Of a stretch of 33,336 nt of DNA, positions 23,166 through 32,945 are shown one piece after another (within the stretch, counting starts at the first letter, position 1; every line of letters starts with the position of its first letter). A model generated the notes under the pieces. The model was given only the letters and a program-made list of their open reading frames with translations. It was not told the DNA's origin and searched no databases. The translations under genes were made by a program, and so were the position numbers. The stretch covers positions 1 through 33,336 of the forward strand of contig JANTGF010000044.1 in the NCBI GenBank assembly GCA_024763075.1, given 5' to 3'. The DNA comes from Bacteroidales bacterium (GTDB lineage: Bacteria; Bacteroidota; Bacteroidia; Bacteroidales; VadinHA17).

Positions 23166-25025
23166 ATGAAACAAAAAACAAAAGGAAAAAATATAATCGC
23201 TTGTCTCTTTTTAACCGGAATTGTTTATACCGGTGTATGCCAGACCCCCTTTTATCAGCCTGAAGATTGGTATGTGGTATTTGAAGATCAGTTTGACAAT
23301 GAAGTTTCGCAGAAATGGAAGATTGCACATGAATTTGATCACTACGGTGAACCTCAGGTATATACAAATCGCCCTGAAAATGTTTTTATTCGAAATACTT
23401 CAGGGAATAACTTTCTTGTACTGAAAACCTTTAGGGAAAATTATGAATGTAATAAAATAAGTCCTGCAGGATGCAATAAATCAAAATATGCATATACATC
23501 AGGGTGGGTAGAAACGAAAAAGGAATACAATGTGCAGTACGGATTTATGGAAGCGCGGATAAAAATACCTGAAGGACAGGGTATCTGGCCGGCTTTCTGG
23601 ACTTTCAGGGGAGAAGGGGTGCAGCACAGGCACAATTCTGCGGAGATTGATATTTTTGAGATGGATGGAAAAAGGCCAAAAGTTCAGGGAACCAACCTGC
23701 ACCTTGATTATAACGCTCCGAATTTCAAAGCACCTTCTTTCCCTGAGGAGATAGATATTCATGATTATTCGAATGATTTTCATACATATGGACTCAAATG
23801 GACACCCACAAACATCTATTGGTATTTTGATAACCGGGAAATCAGGAGGTCTCCGAATCCCGGAATAGTGGATCCGGTGAGGATCATTTTAAATGTGGCC
23901 ATTTTCCCCTGGGAACTACCCGGAGAGAACACCTCCTTCCCAACGGAATTGCTTGTTGATTTTGTGAGGGTTTACCGGTATAAAAAACCGGAATTTATTT
24001 CTGAATGGAACGATGAAAATTCAGGGAAAATAAACCATGCTTTCCTGAAAAAAAATGACAGGATTATCAAGGGAGATTTTATTGACGGAGATAAAAAGAA
24101 TGAGTTACTTATCTTCTTTGAAGATGGTAAATGGGCCGAAATGTATTCTTTTCAGAAGGGCAACTGGGCATTGAAATGGTCAAACAGAGGGCAGAAAAAT
24201 ATAGGCATGTGGAGCCTGGATTCCGGTGACCGGTATGTTATTGGCGATTTTGTTGGGGATGCAAAGGAAGAACTGATGATCATATCTGACTCATATAAAA
24301 TATCTCATATGTATTCGTTTGATGGCAAAGACTGGACTTTTCAGTGGAATAATAATAGAAACGGAAGGATAAAACAATGGCATTTGCACAGGGATGACAG
24401 GTATATTACCGGTGATTTTAATAAAGACGGCAAGGATGATCTTCTTTTTATTTCATCAAAAACGGGAAAAATGGAATTGCTTTCATTTAAGGCTGGAGAA
24501 TGGATGAAGACCTGGAATTTGAAGCGAAAAGATAAAACCGGAAACCTGTTCGCAAATTTGGGGGGTGCAATTGTTGCGGGTGATTTTGACGGTACCGGAG
24601 GAGATGAACTGTTTGCGGTTTCAGCCTCATTATTAAGTGCACATTTGTTTTCTTTTGATGGTACCGGTTGGCAGAATAAATGGGAAAGCAAGGATACGGG
24701 AAAGATTGCGGAATGGTTAATTCATACGGAGGATCAGTATTTTGCAGGCGATTTTGATAAAGACGGAAAAGATGAATTGATCTGTATATCTGACTCGGCA
24801 AATGTACAATTGTTTGGGTATGATGATACGGACTGGAGCAGTGAATGGGCAAACGACGGCCTTGGAAATCTAGGGGGAATTTCGTTGGGTGTACCTGTAT
24901 CTGTAAAAATTTCACCAGGATGTTTTTTTGAAAATGCAAAAGCAGATATCTTTCTGTTAAAAGATCCTGAAGGTGATTGTGATAAAATAAATCTGAGATT
25001 GATAAGATACAGAGATCTTAAATGA
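23166..25025 (+). CDS. GH16 endo-beta-glucanase-like enzyme with six FG-GAP-like repeats
   Basis: 619 residues with a signal peptide ending near GVCQ. GH16 catalytic domain (~30-275): FEDQFDNEVSQKWK, GYGEPQ-like DHYGEPQVYTNRPENVFI, YGFMEARIKIPEGQGIWPAF, the active site EIDIFE (nucleophile Glu160, Asp162, acid/base Glu165, the ExDxxE form), and closing strand LVDFVRVYRY. GH16 members of this form cut beta-1,3/1,4-glucans, porphyran or agarose; laminarinase-like is likeliest but not proven. Residues ~280-619 are six repeats with a period of 56 residues, starting GDF at 303, 360, 416, 472 and 528 and a degenerate sixth near 584. Several carry a Ca-binding DxDGxDxL loop (FNKDGKDDL, FDKDGKDEL), so a beta-propeller is likely. 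Confidence 0.93.
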   Translation: MKQKTKGKNIIACLFLTGIVYTGVCQTPFYQPEDWYVVFEDQFDNEVSQKWKIAHEFDHYGEPQVYTNRPENVFIRNTSGNNFLVLKTFRENYECNKISPAGCNKSKYAYTSGWVETKKEYNVQYGFMEARIKIPEGQGIWPAFWTFRGEGVQHRHNSAEIDIFEMDGKRPKVQGTNLHLDYNAPNFKAPSFPEEIDIHDYSNDFHTYGLKWTPTNIYWYFDNREIRRSPNPGIVDPVRIILNVAIFPWELPGENTSFPTELLVDFVRVYRYKKPEFISEWNDENSGKINHAFLKKNDRIIKGDFIDGDKKNELLIFFEDGKWAEMYSFQKGNWALKWSNRGQKNIGMWSLDSGDRYVIGDFVGDAKEELMIISDSYKISHMYSFDGKDWTFQWNNNRNGRIKQWHLHRDDRYITGDFNKDGKDDLLFISSKTGKMELLSFKAGEWMKTWNLKRKDKTGNLFANLGGAIVAGDFDGTGGDELFAVSASLLSAHLFSFDGTGWQNKWESKDTGKIAEWLIHTEDQYFAGDFDKDGKDELICISDSANVQLFGYDDTDWSSEWANDGLGNLGGISLGVPVSVKISPGCFFENAKADIFLLKDPEGDCDKINLRLIRYRDLK

Positions 25026-25070
25026 GAAATAGCTGAAAGCTTTTGTGGAAAATACAGTAAGCAAATAATG

Positions 25071-25098
25071 CCGGGGAACTTTAGATTATTTATCCCGG
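25071..25098. terminator. Possible hairpin downstream of the GH16 gene
   Basis: CCGGG at 25071-25075 can pair with CCCGG at 25094-25098 across an 18-base AT-rich loop. The stem is short and no clear T-run follows, so this is a weak terminator candidate. The rest of 25026-25234 shows nothing else I can name. Confidence 0.25.
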
Positions 25099-25234
25099 GA
25101 CTCTTTATTCTGATAATTTGTCATAAATTGCTGGCAAAAATGAAATAGGAAAGCATTTTTATATATCTTTAAATGGTGAATTTTAATGCAGGGGAGTAAC
25201 TCCGGCTGATCATTTTAATTTAAGCTACAACAAG

Positions 25235-26515
25235 GTGTTTAAAACCTGGATCTTAATTATTGGATTATTCCTGTCTCTTTCGGGTTTTTCCCAGGAAGCT
25301 TATGTGGTCACTCTTGCCCGGTGTATTGATAGTGTACAAAAATACAGTTTTCGGTTACAGGCTGAAACATTTAATACAGAAGCTGCCTTAAAAAACCTGG
25401 ATGTAAGCCATACCCGCTCATTACCTTTTCTGACAGGAGATATTGGAATCGAAGGTCGTTCTTTAAAACCATATGGCTTTGGTCAGCAATGGACGCTGGT
25501 TCATGGTGACTGGTCACTGGGTGATTTTATAAAGAAAACCGATCAGGTTGCCAGGCAGGAAGTAGTTACAGCGCAGCTCATGCAGGAACAGGAACGGCTT
25601 GATGGCATAAGCCGGGTGACATCCCTTTTTATGAATGTTTTGCAAAAAGAGAAGGAGAGGGAATTACTGAACGAGCGTATTCGTCTCCTGGAAACACATC
25701 GTATTGTAGCCACCTCTTTATGGCAGGCAGGTGTTCGTACCCGGCTGGATATTCTCCAGACGGAATCGGAACTTTCGGTTGCCAAAGAAGAAAAAGTAAG
25801 AGTTATAGTGGATATCCGGAACTCCATTCAGGAAATTACCAAACTTACCGGCATGACCATGCTGGATACTTTTCAACTTGAAACGATTAATACAAAAGAT
25901 CTGATCCGGCAGGTCAATATCAGTGAGCTTGACAATCAGTTGGTTACAGAAAACCCATTATATCAGGTTCTGTTATCAAAAGTGCAGACCCGGCAGTTAC
26001 AGACTGAATTGATCAGCGCACAAAGATGGCCTCATGTTTTTGCGGGTGGCGGGTATTTTGTGGATGGTGATCCTACTTCTGACGGAAATTACTGGACAAT
26101 TCAGACCGGCATTGCTTTTCCTATTTACCAGTGGGGGAGCATTAATTACCAAAAAGAAGAGTCGGAAGCCCTTGAAAAATCTCTGAATATGGAACTTCTG
26201 GATCTGAACAGGGAACTACTGATCCATCTTGAAAAGACCATGATCCGATTGGAAGAATTAAATAATATGCTTGGATTACAGGAAGACCGGCTTGAAACCC
26301 TGAAGGAAGCACAGAGCCTGGCGGATATAAATTATAAGGCCGGACTGATCACTAACCTGGAGTATCTGGTTACACAGCAACGGAATACAACAACGATGAT
26401 CACAATTGAAGAAACACGTCTGGAATATATATTAAATCTGATCGAGTATTATCTGGTTACCAATCAGGTTCAAAAAATTAAAGAGATGGGAACATATACC
26501 GATACTTCAAACTGA
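25235..26515 (+). CDS. TolC-family outer-membrane efflux factor
   Basis: 426 residues from a GTG start at 25235; no in-frame ATG lies between the upstream TAA (25184) and it. Signal peptide ends SGFSQ. Long heptad-rich helices (SRVTSLFMNVLQKEKERELL, RIRLLETHRIVATSLWQAGV, LHLEKT-type ELLIHLEKTMIRLEELNNML, DINYKAGLITNLEYLVTQQR) alternate with short barrel strands (HVFAGGGYFVDGDP, WTIQTGIAFPIYQWGS), the OEP/TolC layout with two repeats. It forms the outer-membrane channel of the tripartite pump encoded by the next two genes, with 7 bp to the adaptor gene. Confidence 0.92.
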   Translation: MFKTWILIIGLFLSLSGFSQEAYVVTLARCIDSVQKYSFRLQAETFNTEAALKNLDVSHTRSLPFLTGDIGIEGRSLKPYGFGQQWTLVHGDWSLGDFIKKTDQVARQEVVTAQLMQEQERLDGISRVTSLFMNVLQKEKERELLNERIRLLETHRIVATSLWQAGVRTRLDILQTESELSVAKEEKVRVIVDIRNSIQEITKLTGMTMLDTFQLETINTKDLIRQVNISELDNQLVTENPLYQVLLSKVQTRQLQTELISAQRWPHVFAGGGYFVDGDPTSDGNYWTIQTGIAFPIYQWGSINYQKEESEALEKSLNMELLDLNRELLIHLEKTMIRLEELNNMLGLQEDRLETLKEAQSLADINYKAGLITNLEYLVTQQRNTTTMITIEETRLEYILNLIEYYLVTNQVQKIKEMGTYTDTSN

Positions 26516-26522
26516 TTGCCTT

Positions 26523-27455
26523 ATGATGCGAATAACTTTATATGTGGTGCTTATTGTTCTTATGTTCAGTGCCTGCGTGCAAAAATCCGGTGATAAAACA
26601 CCCCCGTCCAGGGAAATACCCCGGTTAGAGATCACTACCGCGGAAGTCAGCAGAAGGGATATGGTGGATACTGTCTGGATATACGGAGAAGTGAAACTCA
26701 GGCAGGAAGCCTTGCTGGCATCTCAGTTCGATGGCCGGCTGGATGGGTTTACCCTGCTAATGGGAGACCGGGTGAAAAAAGGGGAAAGACTGGGAGTGAT
26801 CATTCCTCCCATGAGAGAAGCACTGTTACAGGTGATGGATCAGATGGATGAAAGCCAGAAGAAGTTGTTGTCCAGCGAGATCAATGAAATTAATATGTAC
26901 AGCCCTATTGAGGGAACTATTCTTGAGGTGTTCAAACATACGGGTGATGTGGTGCAGAAAGGAGAACCCATTGTTCATATTGGCCAGCTGAAGACACTGG
27001 ATATTCACGGAGATTTACCTTTACAATATCTCGCAGATATTCAAAGAATTAAATTTATAAATGTTGTTTTTGTGAACTACCCTCATGTTCCTGTGCGTTT
27101 AAAGATAGATGCCTTTGGTGGCCAGGTAGATCAGGCCAAACAAACGGTTCCAATCCGGTTAAAGCTTGAAAATCATAAAGGAGAGTTCAGACCCGGGATT
27201 CTGACCCGTTTGTATTTTCCCGGAATAAGGCATACAAATGTGCTTGTAATACCCCGGACAGCTCTGTTAGGGGAAGAAGGCGTTTACAGTGCGTTTGTCC
27301 TGAAGGATGATAATACGGTGGAGAAAAAATACCTGAAAACCGGAATAATACAGGATGATTGGGTAGAAGTATTGTCGGGTTTGGAAGAGGGAGAGAAGGT
27401 TGCTACCAAAAAGGCGTATTCACTCATTGACGGAATGGAGGTAATTGTACAATGA
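26523..27455 (+). CDS. RND efflux periplasmic adaptor (HlyD/AcrA family), lipoprotein
   Basis: 310 residues; either of two consecutive ATGs (26523, 26526) can start. Lipobox FSAC (Cys18). The lipoyl/barrel halves are visible: LASQFDGRLDGFTLLMGDRV, KKGERLGVI, then SPIEGTILEVFKHTGDVVQK with GEPIVHIGQL, and a C-terminal beta-barrel plus membrane-proximal part (VPIRLKLENHKGEFRPGILT, VLVIPRTALLGEEGVYSAFV, VEVLSGLEEGEKVATK). The helical hairpin between the lipoyl halves is very short, so it probably docks TolC differently from AcrA or is a reduced type. The stop overlaps the pump's ATG (ATGA), showing translational coupling. Confidence 0.92.
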   Translation: MMRITLYVVLIVLMFSACVQKSGDKTPPSREIPRLEITTAEVSRRDMVDTVWIYGEVKLRQEALLASQFDGRLDGFTLLMGDRVKKGERLGVIIPPMREALLQVMDQMDESQKKLLSSEINEINMYSPIEGTILEVFKHTGDVVQKGEPIVHIGQLKTLDIHGDLPLQYLADIQRIKFINVVFVNYPHVPVRLKIDAFGGQVDQAKQTVPIRLKLENHKGEFRPGILTRLYFPGIRHTNVLVIPRTALLGEEGVYSAFVLKDDNTVEKKYLKTGIIQDDWVEVLSGLEEGEKVATKKAYSLIDGMEVIVQ

Positions 27456-30400
27456 AAGGCCTGTCTTCTTTTGCCGTTGAGAACAGACGGGCAATGATAT
27501 TCACTGCCCTGCTTGCCTCTGCCATTGGATTTTATATGATTTATAAAATTCCCAGGGGTGTTTTCCCCGATGCAACTTTTCCCCGTATTGCAGTAATGGT
27601 TGATTATGGCCTTGCACCTTTGAAAGAAATGGAAATGGAGGTGGTGAAACCGATAGAGGAGGCTGTTATGATGGTGGAAGGGGTTAGGCTGGTAAGATCA
27701 TCCATCAGCAGAGGCTCTGCAGACGTTAATATCGATTTTCAATGGGATACGGATATGTTCAGGGCCTATCAGCTGGTACAGGCACAGGTAAGTGGCATTC
27801 AGCATGCCCTGCCGCCGGGTGTACAGCTGGAAGTCAGGCGCTTTACCACAAGTACCTATCCGGTTGCAGGTTATAGCCTTACATCCGACAAACTGAACCT
27901 GGAACAACTCCGAGACCTGGCCATATATACCATCCGGCCCCAGCTGGCAAGCATTCAGGGAGTGTATAACATTGAGGTGATGGGAGGCCATCAACGCGAA
28001 TACTGGGTAAACCTGAATCCTCAAAAACTGGCTGCTCTGCATATTGATTATCAGCAAATTGAAGATGCTCTGAAGCAATCCAACACCCTTCAGTATGTCG
28101 GACGCCTGAATGAAGAACATAAGTTGTATCTGAACATCGCAGATAACCGTTTTCTGAGTATTGATGATATTGGTAAAACCATTGTCGCACGGGATGGTGC
28201 CACGTCCATTCATCTCTCTGAAATTGCAGATATTGAACCGGCAATAAAAGAAACTTTTATCGCCTGTGAGAGTAATCTGAAACCTGCGGTTCTGGTAACG
28301 GTGATCAAGCAACCCGGAACCAATGCCGTATCCATTATGAATGAGGTGAAAAAGCGATGGGAGGAACTTGAAGCAGGCTTTCCGGGAGATGTGGAGGTAA
28401 GCAAATGGTATGACATGACCAATTTCATTCAGAGTTCTTTAAAGAGTGTGCGTGATGCGATTTTGATAGGTGCTTTGCTCACCATGCTTATTCTTCTGTT
28501 GTTTTTACGTCGTTTGCGCATCACTTTGGTAACGGCAAGTATATTACCTGTGGCATTACTGATCTCTTTTATTTTCATTAAGTTTTCCGGGATGAACCTC
28601 AATATCATGAGCCTGGGAGGTCTGGCTGCTGCCATTGGGATACTGGTGGATAATGCAATTGTGGTAATTGAAAATATTGAAAGATATCTGGAGTCAGGTT
28701 ATTCTAAAAAAGATGCAGTGGTAAAAGCCACCGGAGAGATCATTCCTCCATTGATGGGGGCAACCCTTACCACGCTTGTGGTTTTTATACCTTTGATCTT
28801 TCTTTCTGGTGTTCCCGGGATCTTTTTCAAGGCACTGGCTTCCACACTTTCCATTGCCATTGTCGTTTCTATGTTACTGGCGGTCTTTCTTACACCCTCA
28901 CTGGCGGTGGTGTTTATTTCAACAAAAAAGAAATCGCCCGGCAAGGTAATGCCAAAAATTATTACTGTTCAGCAACATGCATTGAAAGGATTGATCCGCT
29001 GGCCGGTCATTACGGTTGTTCTGGTTATGGCGTTTGCAGGCGTTACCATCTATTTCTATGAGAAAATACCCAGTGGTTTCCTTCCGGAATGGGATGAAGG
29101 TACCATTGTTCATGATTACCTTGCACCACCCGGGAGTTCCATTGAAGGAACCAAAAGTATGGTCAGGAGTGTTGCAGAATATATCATGACCATCCCGGAG
29201 GTTGAGGTGTATTCATTGAGGACAGGACGTAGCCTTGCTCATCCGAGGACCCATGCGAATGATGGTGACTTTGTGATCAGTTTGAAAAAGGGACACAAAC
29301 GCTCGTCCTTTGAGATTATGGATCAGCTGCGGGAGTTTGATGAAGCAAATGAACCCAGGCTGGAACCTGAATTGTTTCAGGTGTTACCCGACCGGCTGAA
29401 TGACCTGAGTGGTGAAATTGCGCCGGTTGTAATTAAAGTCTTTGGTGAAAAACTTCCGGTGATTCAGCATGTTGCCTTGCAAATTGCAGACTCCCTGGAA
29501 CAAATTCCCGGTGCGGTGGATGTTTATAAAGGATTTGCTCCCGGCGAGCCGGAACTGACCATCCGGGTGGATCAGGAAGCTGCCAGCCGGTTTGGATTAA
29601 CGGTAAGTGAAGTGAGCAGGGCGGTACGTATGGCACTGTGGGGAGATGAGGTGACAAACCTGATGGAAGGAATTAAAATCATTCCGGTAAGGGTGCGCTA
29701 TCCAAAGCAGGATTTTGATCATCTGGAGAAAATCAGAAAGATGCCGGTTTACCTGCCATCCATTGACCGGATTTTGCATCTTGAGGAAGTTGCAAGTATT
29801 AAAAAGATCCCCGGAAAAACGGATATCGATCATGAAAATCTGAGTCAGGTGGTAAATATCAAAGCCCAGATCTCAGGAAGGGCCCTCAGTAGTATTATTT
29901 CCGATGTGAAAGCCATGATTGGTCGTATTCCATTACCCCCGGGGGTAACGGTGGAGATTGGAGGACAGTATGAGAGTCAGCAAAGAGCCTTCAGTGAACT
30001 GCTGCTCATTCTGGCTTTTGGTATCTTACTGGTTTTTGCCATTTTATTGTTTGAATTCAAGTCTTTCCGTACGGCAGGTGTTATTTTGCTGGGTACCGTA
30101 CTTTCCGTAAGCGGGGTTTTTATCGCTTTGTGGATCACGAAAATCCCTCTGGATATCTCTGCTTTTATGGGTATGATCATGATCGTGGGGGTGGTGGTAA
30201 ACAATGGCATTTTGCTGATCGATTATACAGAAAAATTTCTGAAAGAACAACCGGATGTTGCTGAAGCGCTCCTTATGGCAGGCAGGGTACGGATGCGCCC
30301 CATCTTAATGACCATGTTATCCACTATTTTCGGTTTTCTTCCGCTTGCCTTTGCCATTGGGGAAGGTTCTGAAATGCTTCAGCCTCTTGCTGTTGCCATG

Positions 30401-30493
30401 ATTGGAGGAATGAGTCTTTCCATGTTTCTGTCCCTGCTTTTGATTCCCGGAATGTACTGGATTGTGAATAAGAAAAAGGTAATTACTACATAA
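27452..30493 (+). CDS. RND-superfamily efflux pump (AcrB/CusA type)
   Basis: 1013 residues, full length, with 12 membrane helices and two large periplasmic loops. First helix after SFAVENRRAMIFTALLASAI, loop opening YKIPRGVFPDATFPRIAV, pore region through ~330. TM4 reads GGLAAAIGILVDNAIVVIEN: Asp400 matches AcrB Asp407, while Asn401 replaces Asp408. TM10 reads IVGVVVNNGILLIDY, with Asn917 at the place of AcrB Lys940, so the classical Asp-Asp-Lys relay is changed. This variant is seen among non-AcrB RND pumps and does not suggest inactivation. No Met-rich metal path was recognised, so substrate (drug, bile salt, metal, lipid) is open. Last gene of the three-gene efflux operon. Confidence 0.95.
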   Translation: MKGLSSFAVENRRAMIFTALLASAIGFYMIYKIPRGVFPDATFPRIAVMVDYGLAPLKEMEMEVVKPIEEAVMMVEGVRLVRSSISRGSADVNIDFQWDTDMFRAYQLVQAQVSGIQHALPPGVQLEVRRFTTSTYPVAGYSLTSDKLNLEQLRDLAIYTIRPQLASIQGVYNIEVMGGHQREYWVNLNPQKLAALHIDYQQIEDALKQSNTLQYVGRLNEEHKLYLNIADNRFLSIDDIGKTIVARDGATSIHLSEIADIEPAIKETFIACESNLKPAVLVTVIKQPGTNAVSIMNEVKKRWEELEAGFPGDVEVSKWYDMTNFIQSSLKSVRDAILIGALLTMLILLLFLRRLRITLVTASILPVALLISFIFIKFSGMNLNIMSLGGLAAAIGILVDNAIVVIENIERYLESGYSKKDAVVKATGEIIPPLMGATLTTLVVFIPLIFLSGVPGIFFKALASTLSIAIVVSMLLAVFLTPSLAVVFISTKKKSPGKVMPKIITVQQHALKGLIRWPVITVVLVMAFAGVTIYFYEKIPSGFLPEWDEGTIVHDYLAPPGSSIEGTKSMVRSVAEYIMTIPEVEVYSLRTGRSLAHPRTHANDGDFVISLKKGHKRSSFEIMDQLREFDEANEPRLEPELFQVLPDRLNDLSGEIAPVVIKVFGEKLPVIQHVALQIADSLEQIPGAVDVYKGFAPGEPELTIRVDQEAASRFGLTVSEVSRAVRMALWGDEVTNLMEGIKIIPVRVRYPKQDFDHLEKIRKMPVYLPSIDRILHLEEVASIKKIPGKTDIDHENLSQVVNIKAQISGRALSSIISDVKAMIGRIPLPPGVTVEIGGQYESQQRAFSELLLILAFGILLVFAILLFEFKSFRTAGVILLGTVLSVSGVFIALWITKIPLDISAFMGMIMIVGVVVNNGILLIDYTEKFLKEQPDVAEALLMAGRVRMRPILMTMLSTIFGFLPLAFAIGEGSEMLQPLAVAMIGGMSLSMFLSLLLIPGMYWIVNKKKVITT

Positions 30494-30591
30494 ACAAGAA
30501 AAGGATTTTTCGGGTAATCTGCAATCCGGAGTTGGAATTCTTAGGGCATGAAACATAAATTTAGTATTTTAGCCAGTATAAAAAATGAAAT

Positions 30592-31704
30592 ATGGCTAAA
30601 GAAGTAATCACAAAAGTTGAGGTAATTAAACTCAATATTCCCTACAAAGAGCCTTTTGTAATATCACTGGGCGTAATTCCGTCTGCCACAAATGTGGTGG
30701 TAAAATTGCATACCAGTTCAGGTCTGACCGGAATTGGTGAATGTGCTCCTTTTGTATTCATTGTAGGGGAAACACAGGAAACGGTTTTTGAGCTGGCGAA
30801 GCATATCGGGAAGTTAATTAAAAACAAGGACCCTTTTGCCATAGAAGACCGTTTGGCTGAAATTGACAGGGCGGTACAAGGGAATTATACCATGAAAAGT
30901 GCGTTTGATATGGCACTTTACGATTTACTGGCAAAAAAAGCGGGTTTACCCTTATACAAACTGCTGGGAGGGAATAATAAGCGTGAGGTTTACACCGATA
31001 TGACCATAAGCATCGGGGATCCTCAGAAAATGGCAAAAGATGCGCTGGCGTTTAAAAATGCCGGGTTCCCTGCAATAAAAGTGAAGCTGGGAACAACGAT
31101 GGAGGCAGATGTGGCCAGGATTAAAGCCATCAGGGACGCCGTTGGTACTGACTATCCCATGCGGATTGATGCAAATCAGGGCTGGGATCCGGTAACAGCC
31201 ATTAAAACGCTTAAAGCACTGGATAAATATAATATTGAACATTGTGAAGAACCCATACCGCACTGGAATAATAAAGAACTCGTGAAAGTCAGGGAGAACA
31301 GCCCCGTTTCCATTATGGCTGATGAATCTTTATTTGATCATCATGATGCTTTCCGGCTGGCAAGTATGGGTGCCTGCGATTATTTCAATATTAAATTCTC
31401 AAAGTCCGGTGGAATTAATAATGCCTTGAAAATCATAGCTATTGCCGAGGCAAGCGGCATCAAATGCCAGGTGGGTTGCATGTCTGAATCACGGTATGCC
31501 CTTACAGCTTTGATGCATCTGGTAGTTGCCCGGAAAGCAATTGTCCATTTTGATATGGATTCTTCACTAATGCTGGCTGAAGATCCGGTGATTGGTGGTA
31601 TTGAATACAAAGGAAGCGGAAAATGGGAACTTTGTGATGCCCCGGGGATTGGTGCGGATTTTGATGAGATTGTACTAGGGAAAATGGAAAGTGTAGTCAT
31701 TTAG
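30592..31704 (+). CDS. Dipeptide epimerase (L-Ala-D/L-Glu epimerase type), enolase superfamily
   Basis: 370 residues, no signal, cytoplasmic. Active-site residues align well with the Bacillus subtilis enzyme: catalytic Lys163 and Lys165 (AIKVKLG), Mg ligands Asp193 (RIDANQGW), Glu219 (HCEEPIPHW) and Asp244 (MADESLFD), second catalytic Lys268 (FNIKFSKSGG), and the dipeptide-binding Asp321-x-Asp323 (HFDMDSS) that marks dipeptide epimerases within the muconate-lactonizing subgroup. It interconverts L-Ala-D-Glu and L-Ala-L-Glu, a step in reuse of peptidoglycan peptides, though related dipeptides are possible. 116 bp upstream of the PLP enzyme, same strand. Confidence 0.9.
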   Translation: MAKEVITKVEVIKLNIPYKEPFVISLGVIPSATNVVVKLHTSSGLTGIGECAPFVFIVGETQETVFELAKHIGKLIKNKDPFAIEDRLAEIDRAVQGNYTMKSAFDMALYDLLAKKAGLPLYKLLGGNNKREVYTDMTISIGDPQKMAKDALAFKNAGFPAIKVKLGTTMEADVARIKAIRDAVGTDYPMRIDANQGWDPVTAIKTLKALDKYNIEHCEEPIPHWNNKELVKVRENSPVSIMADESLFDHHDAFRLASMGACDYFNIKFSKSGGINNALKIIAIAEASGIKCQVGCMSESRYALTALMHLVVARKAIVHFDMDSSLMLAEDPVIGGIEYKGSGKWELCDAPGIGADFDEIVLGKMESVVI

Positions 31705-31820
31705 TACTCCTGGTAGATAAATTTATCTTAAAAACTTATAAGGTTGATTTATAATAGATGAATTCGGGGCAGGTGAAACAAAGAACTCAGATTTTAAGGA
31801 TAAGCATACAATAGATACAA

Positions 31821-32933
31821 ATGGCTTATAAATTCAAATACATCATGGAAAGTGCAGCGGGCACAGAAACTATGATCAATGGGAAAAAATACCTGTATTT
31901 TGCCGGTACCGGATATTTCCAGCTGAATACAAATAAAGAATTGCTGGAAGCGGCAGCAAAGGCCACTATGAAGTATGGAACAGGGAGTTCCACTTCCAGG
32001 TCCATTACCGGAACAAATCCCTTAATTCTTGAAATTGAAAAAAAAGCTGCAGAATATTTTGGAACGGAAGATGCTGTTTATCTGCCATCGGGTTATCTGA
32101 GCAATATTGCAGGAATGGCTGCTTTAAAAGAGCTGGATTTGTTTGATCTTGTTTTTATTGATGAAGATTCCCATTATTGCAATTACGAGGGGGCGGTACT
32201 CACAGGAAAGCCTGTTGTGAAGTTTAAAAACAGGAATGTTGCCGACCTGAAATTAAAGTTTGAGAAATCCTTAAGGAAAGGTGAAAGACCATTGATCGCC
32301 AGCGACGGTCTATTTCCGATTTGGGCAAAACCTGCGCCATTAAAAGACTATCTGGAAATTGCTGAGAAATACAATGGTGTTTTATGGATTGATGATGCAC
32401 ACGGAGTCGGAATTATCGGTGAGAAGGGCAGGGGAACATACGAATACCTGGGTCTGGAGTCGGAGCGTTTGTTTATGGGAGCAACTTTGTCAAAGGCTTT
32501 CGGAGCTTATGGCGGGGTAGTTCCGGCGAGCTTTGAGTTTATAGAGAAAATAAAAACAGGAAGTGTGGTGACCGGCTCCAGTTCGCCTATGAATGCAGCT
32601 GTTGCTGCCGGTATAAAAGGACTGGAGCTGGTGAAGAATCATCCGGAAATGAGAGAAAAGCTATGGGAAAATGCGGGTTATCTGAAAAAGGGAATGAAAT
32701 CTTTGGGCATATCATCCGACGAAAATTGTTTGCCTGTGGTAAGTTTTGTAGCCGGCAATTCTTCTTCCATGAAAAAAATCCATCTGGAGCTTATGGATGA
32801 AGGTATTTATATTCAGTATGCCGATTACAGGGGTTCCGGAAATAACGGAGTACTGCGGATAGTTGTTTTCTCCACTCATACAAAAGACCAGATTGATTTT
32901 TTAATTGAGAAACTTAGAAAGGTGCTTCCCTGA
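31821..32933 (+). CDS. PLP-dependent alpha-oxoamine synthase family enzyme (AONS/KBL-like)
   Basis: 370 residues, fold-type I aminotransferase. Recognisable: NYLG-like YFAGTGYFQL, GTGSSTSRSITGTNPLILEI, PLP-stacking His118 in DEDSHYCNYEG, Asp191/His194 in IDDAHGVGIIGEKGRG, and the Schiff-base Lys225 in GATLSKAFGAYGG. This is the alpha-oxoamine synthase family (8-amino-7-oxononanoate synthase, glycine C-acetyltransferase, serine palmitoyltransferase), which condenses an amino acid with an acyl-CoA with loss of CO2. It is shorter than typical family members, missing about 20-25 N-terminal residues. Reaction not assignable. Its position after the dipeptide epimerase suggests a shared amino-acid theme, unproven. 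The mobile element starts 13 bp after the stop codon. Confidence 0.9.
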   Translation: MAYKFKYIMESAAGTETMINGKKYLYFAGTGYFQLNTNKELLEAAAKATMKYGTGSSTSRSITGTNPLILEIEKKAAEYFGTEDAVYLPSGYLSNIAGMAALKELDLFDLVFIDEDSHYCNYEGAVLTGKPVVKFKNRNVADLKLKFEKSLRKGERPLIASDGLFPIWAKPAPLKDYLEIAEKYNGVLWIDDAHGVGIIGEKGRGTYEYLGLESERLFMGATLSKAFGAYGGVVPASFEFIEKIKTGSVVTGSSSPMNAAVAAGIKGLELVKNHPEMREKLWENAGYLKKGMKSLGISSDENCLPVVSFVAGNSSSMKKIHLELMDEGIYIQYADYRGSGNNGVLRIVVFSTHTKDQIDFLIEKLRKVLP

Positions 32934-32945
32934 GGAATATACATA

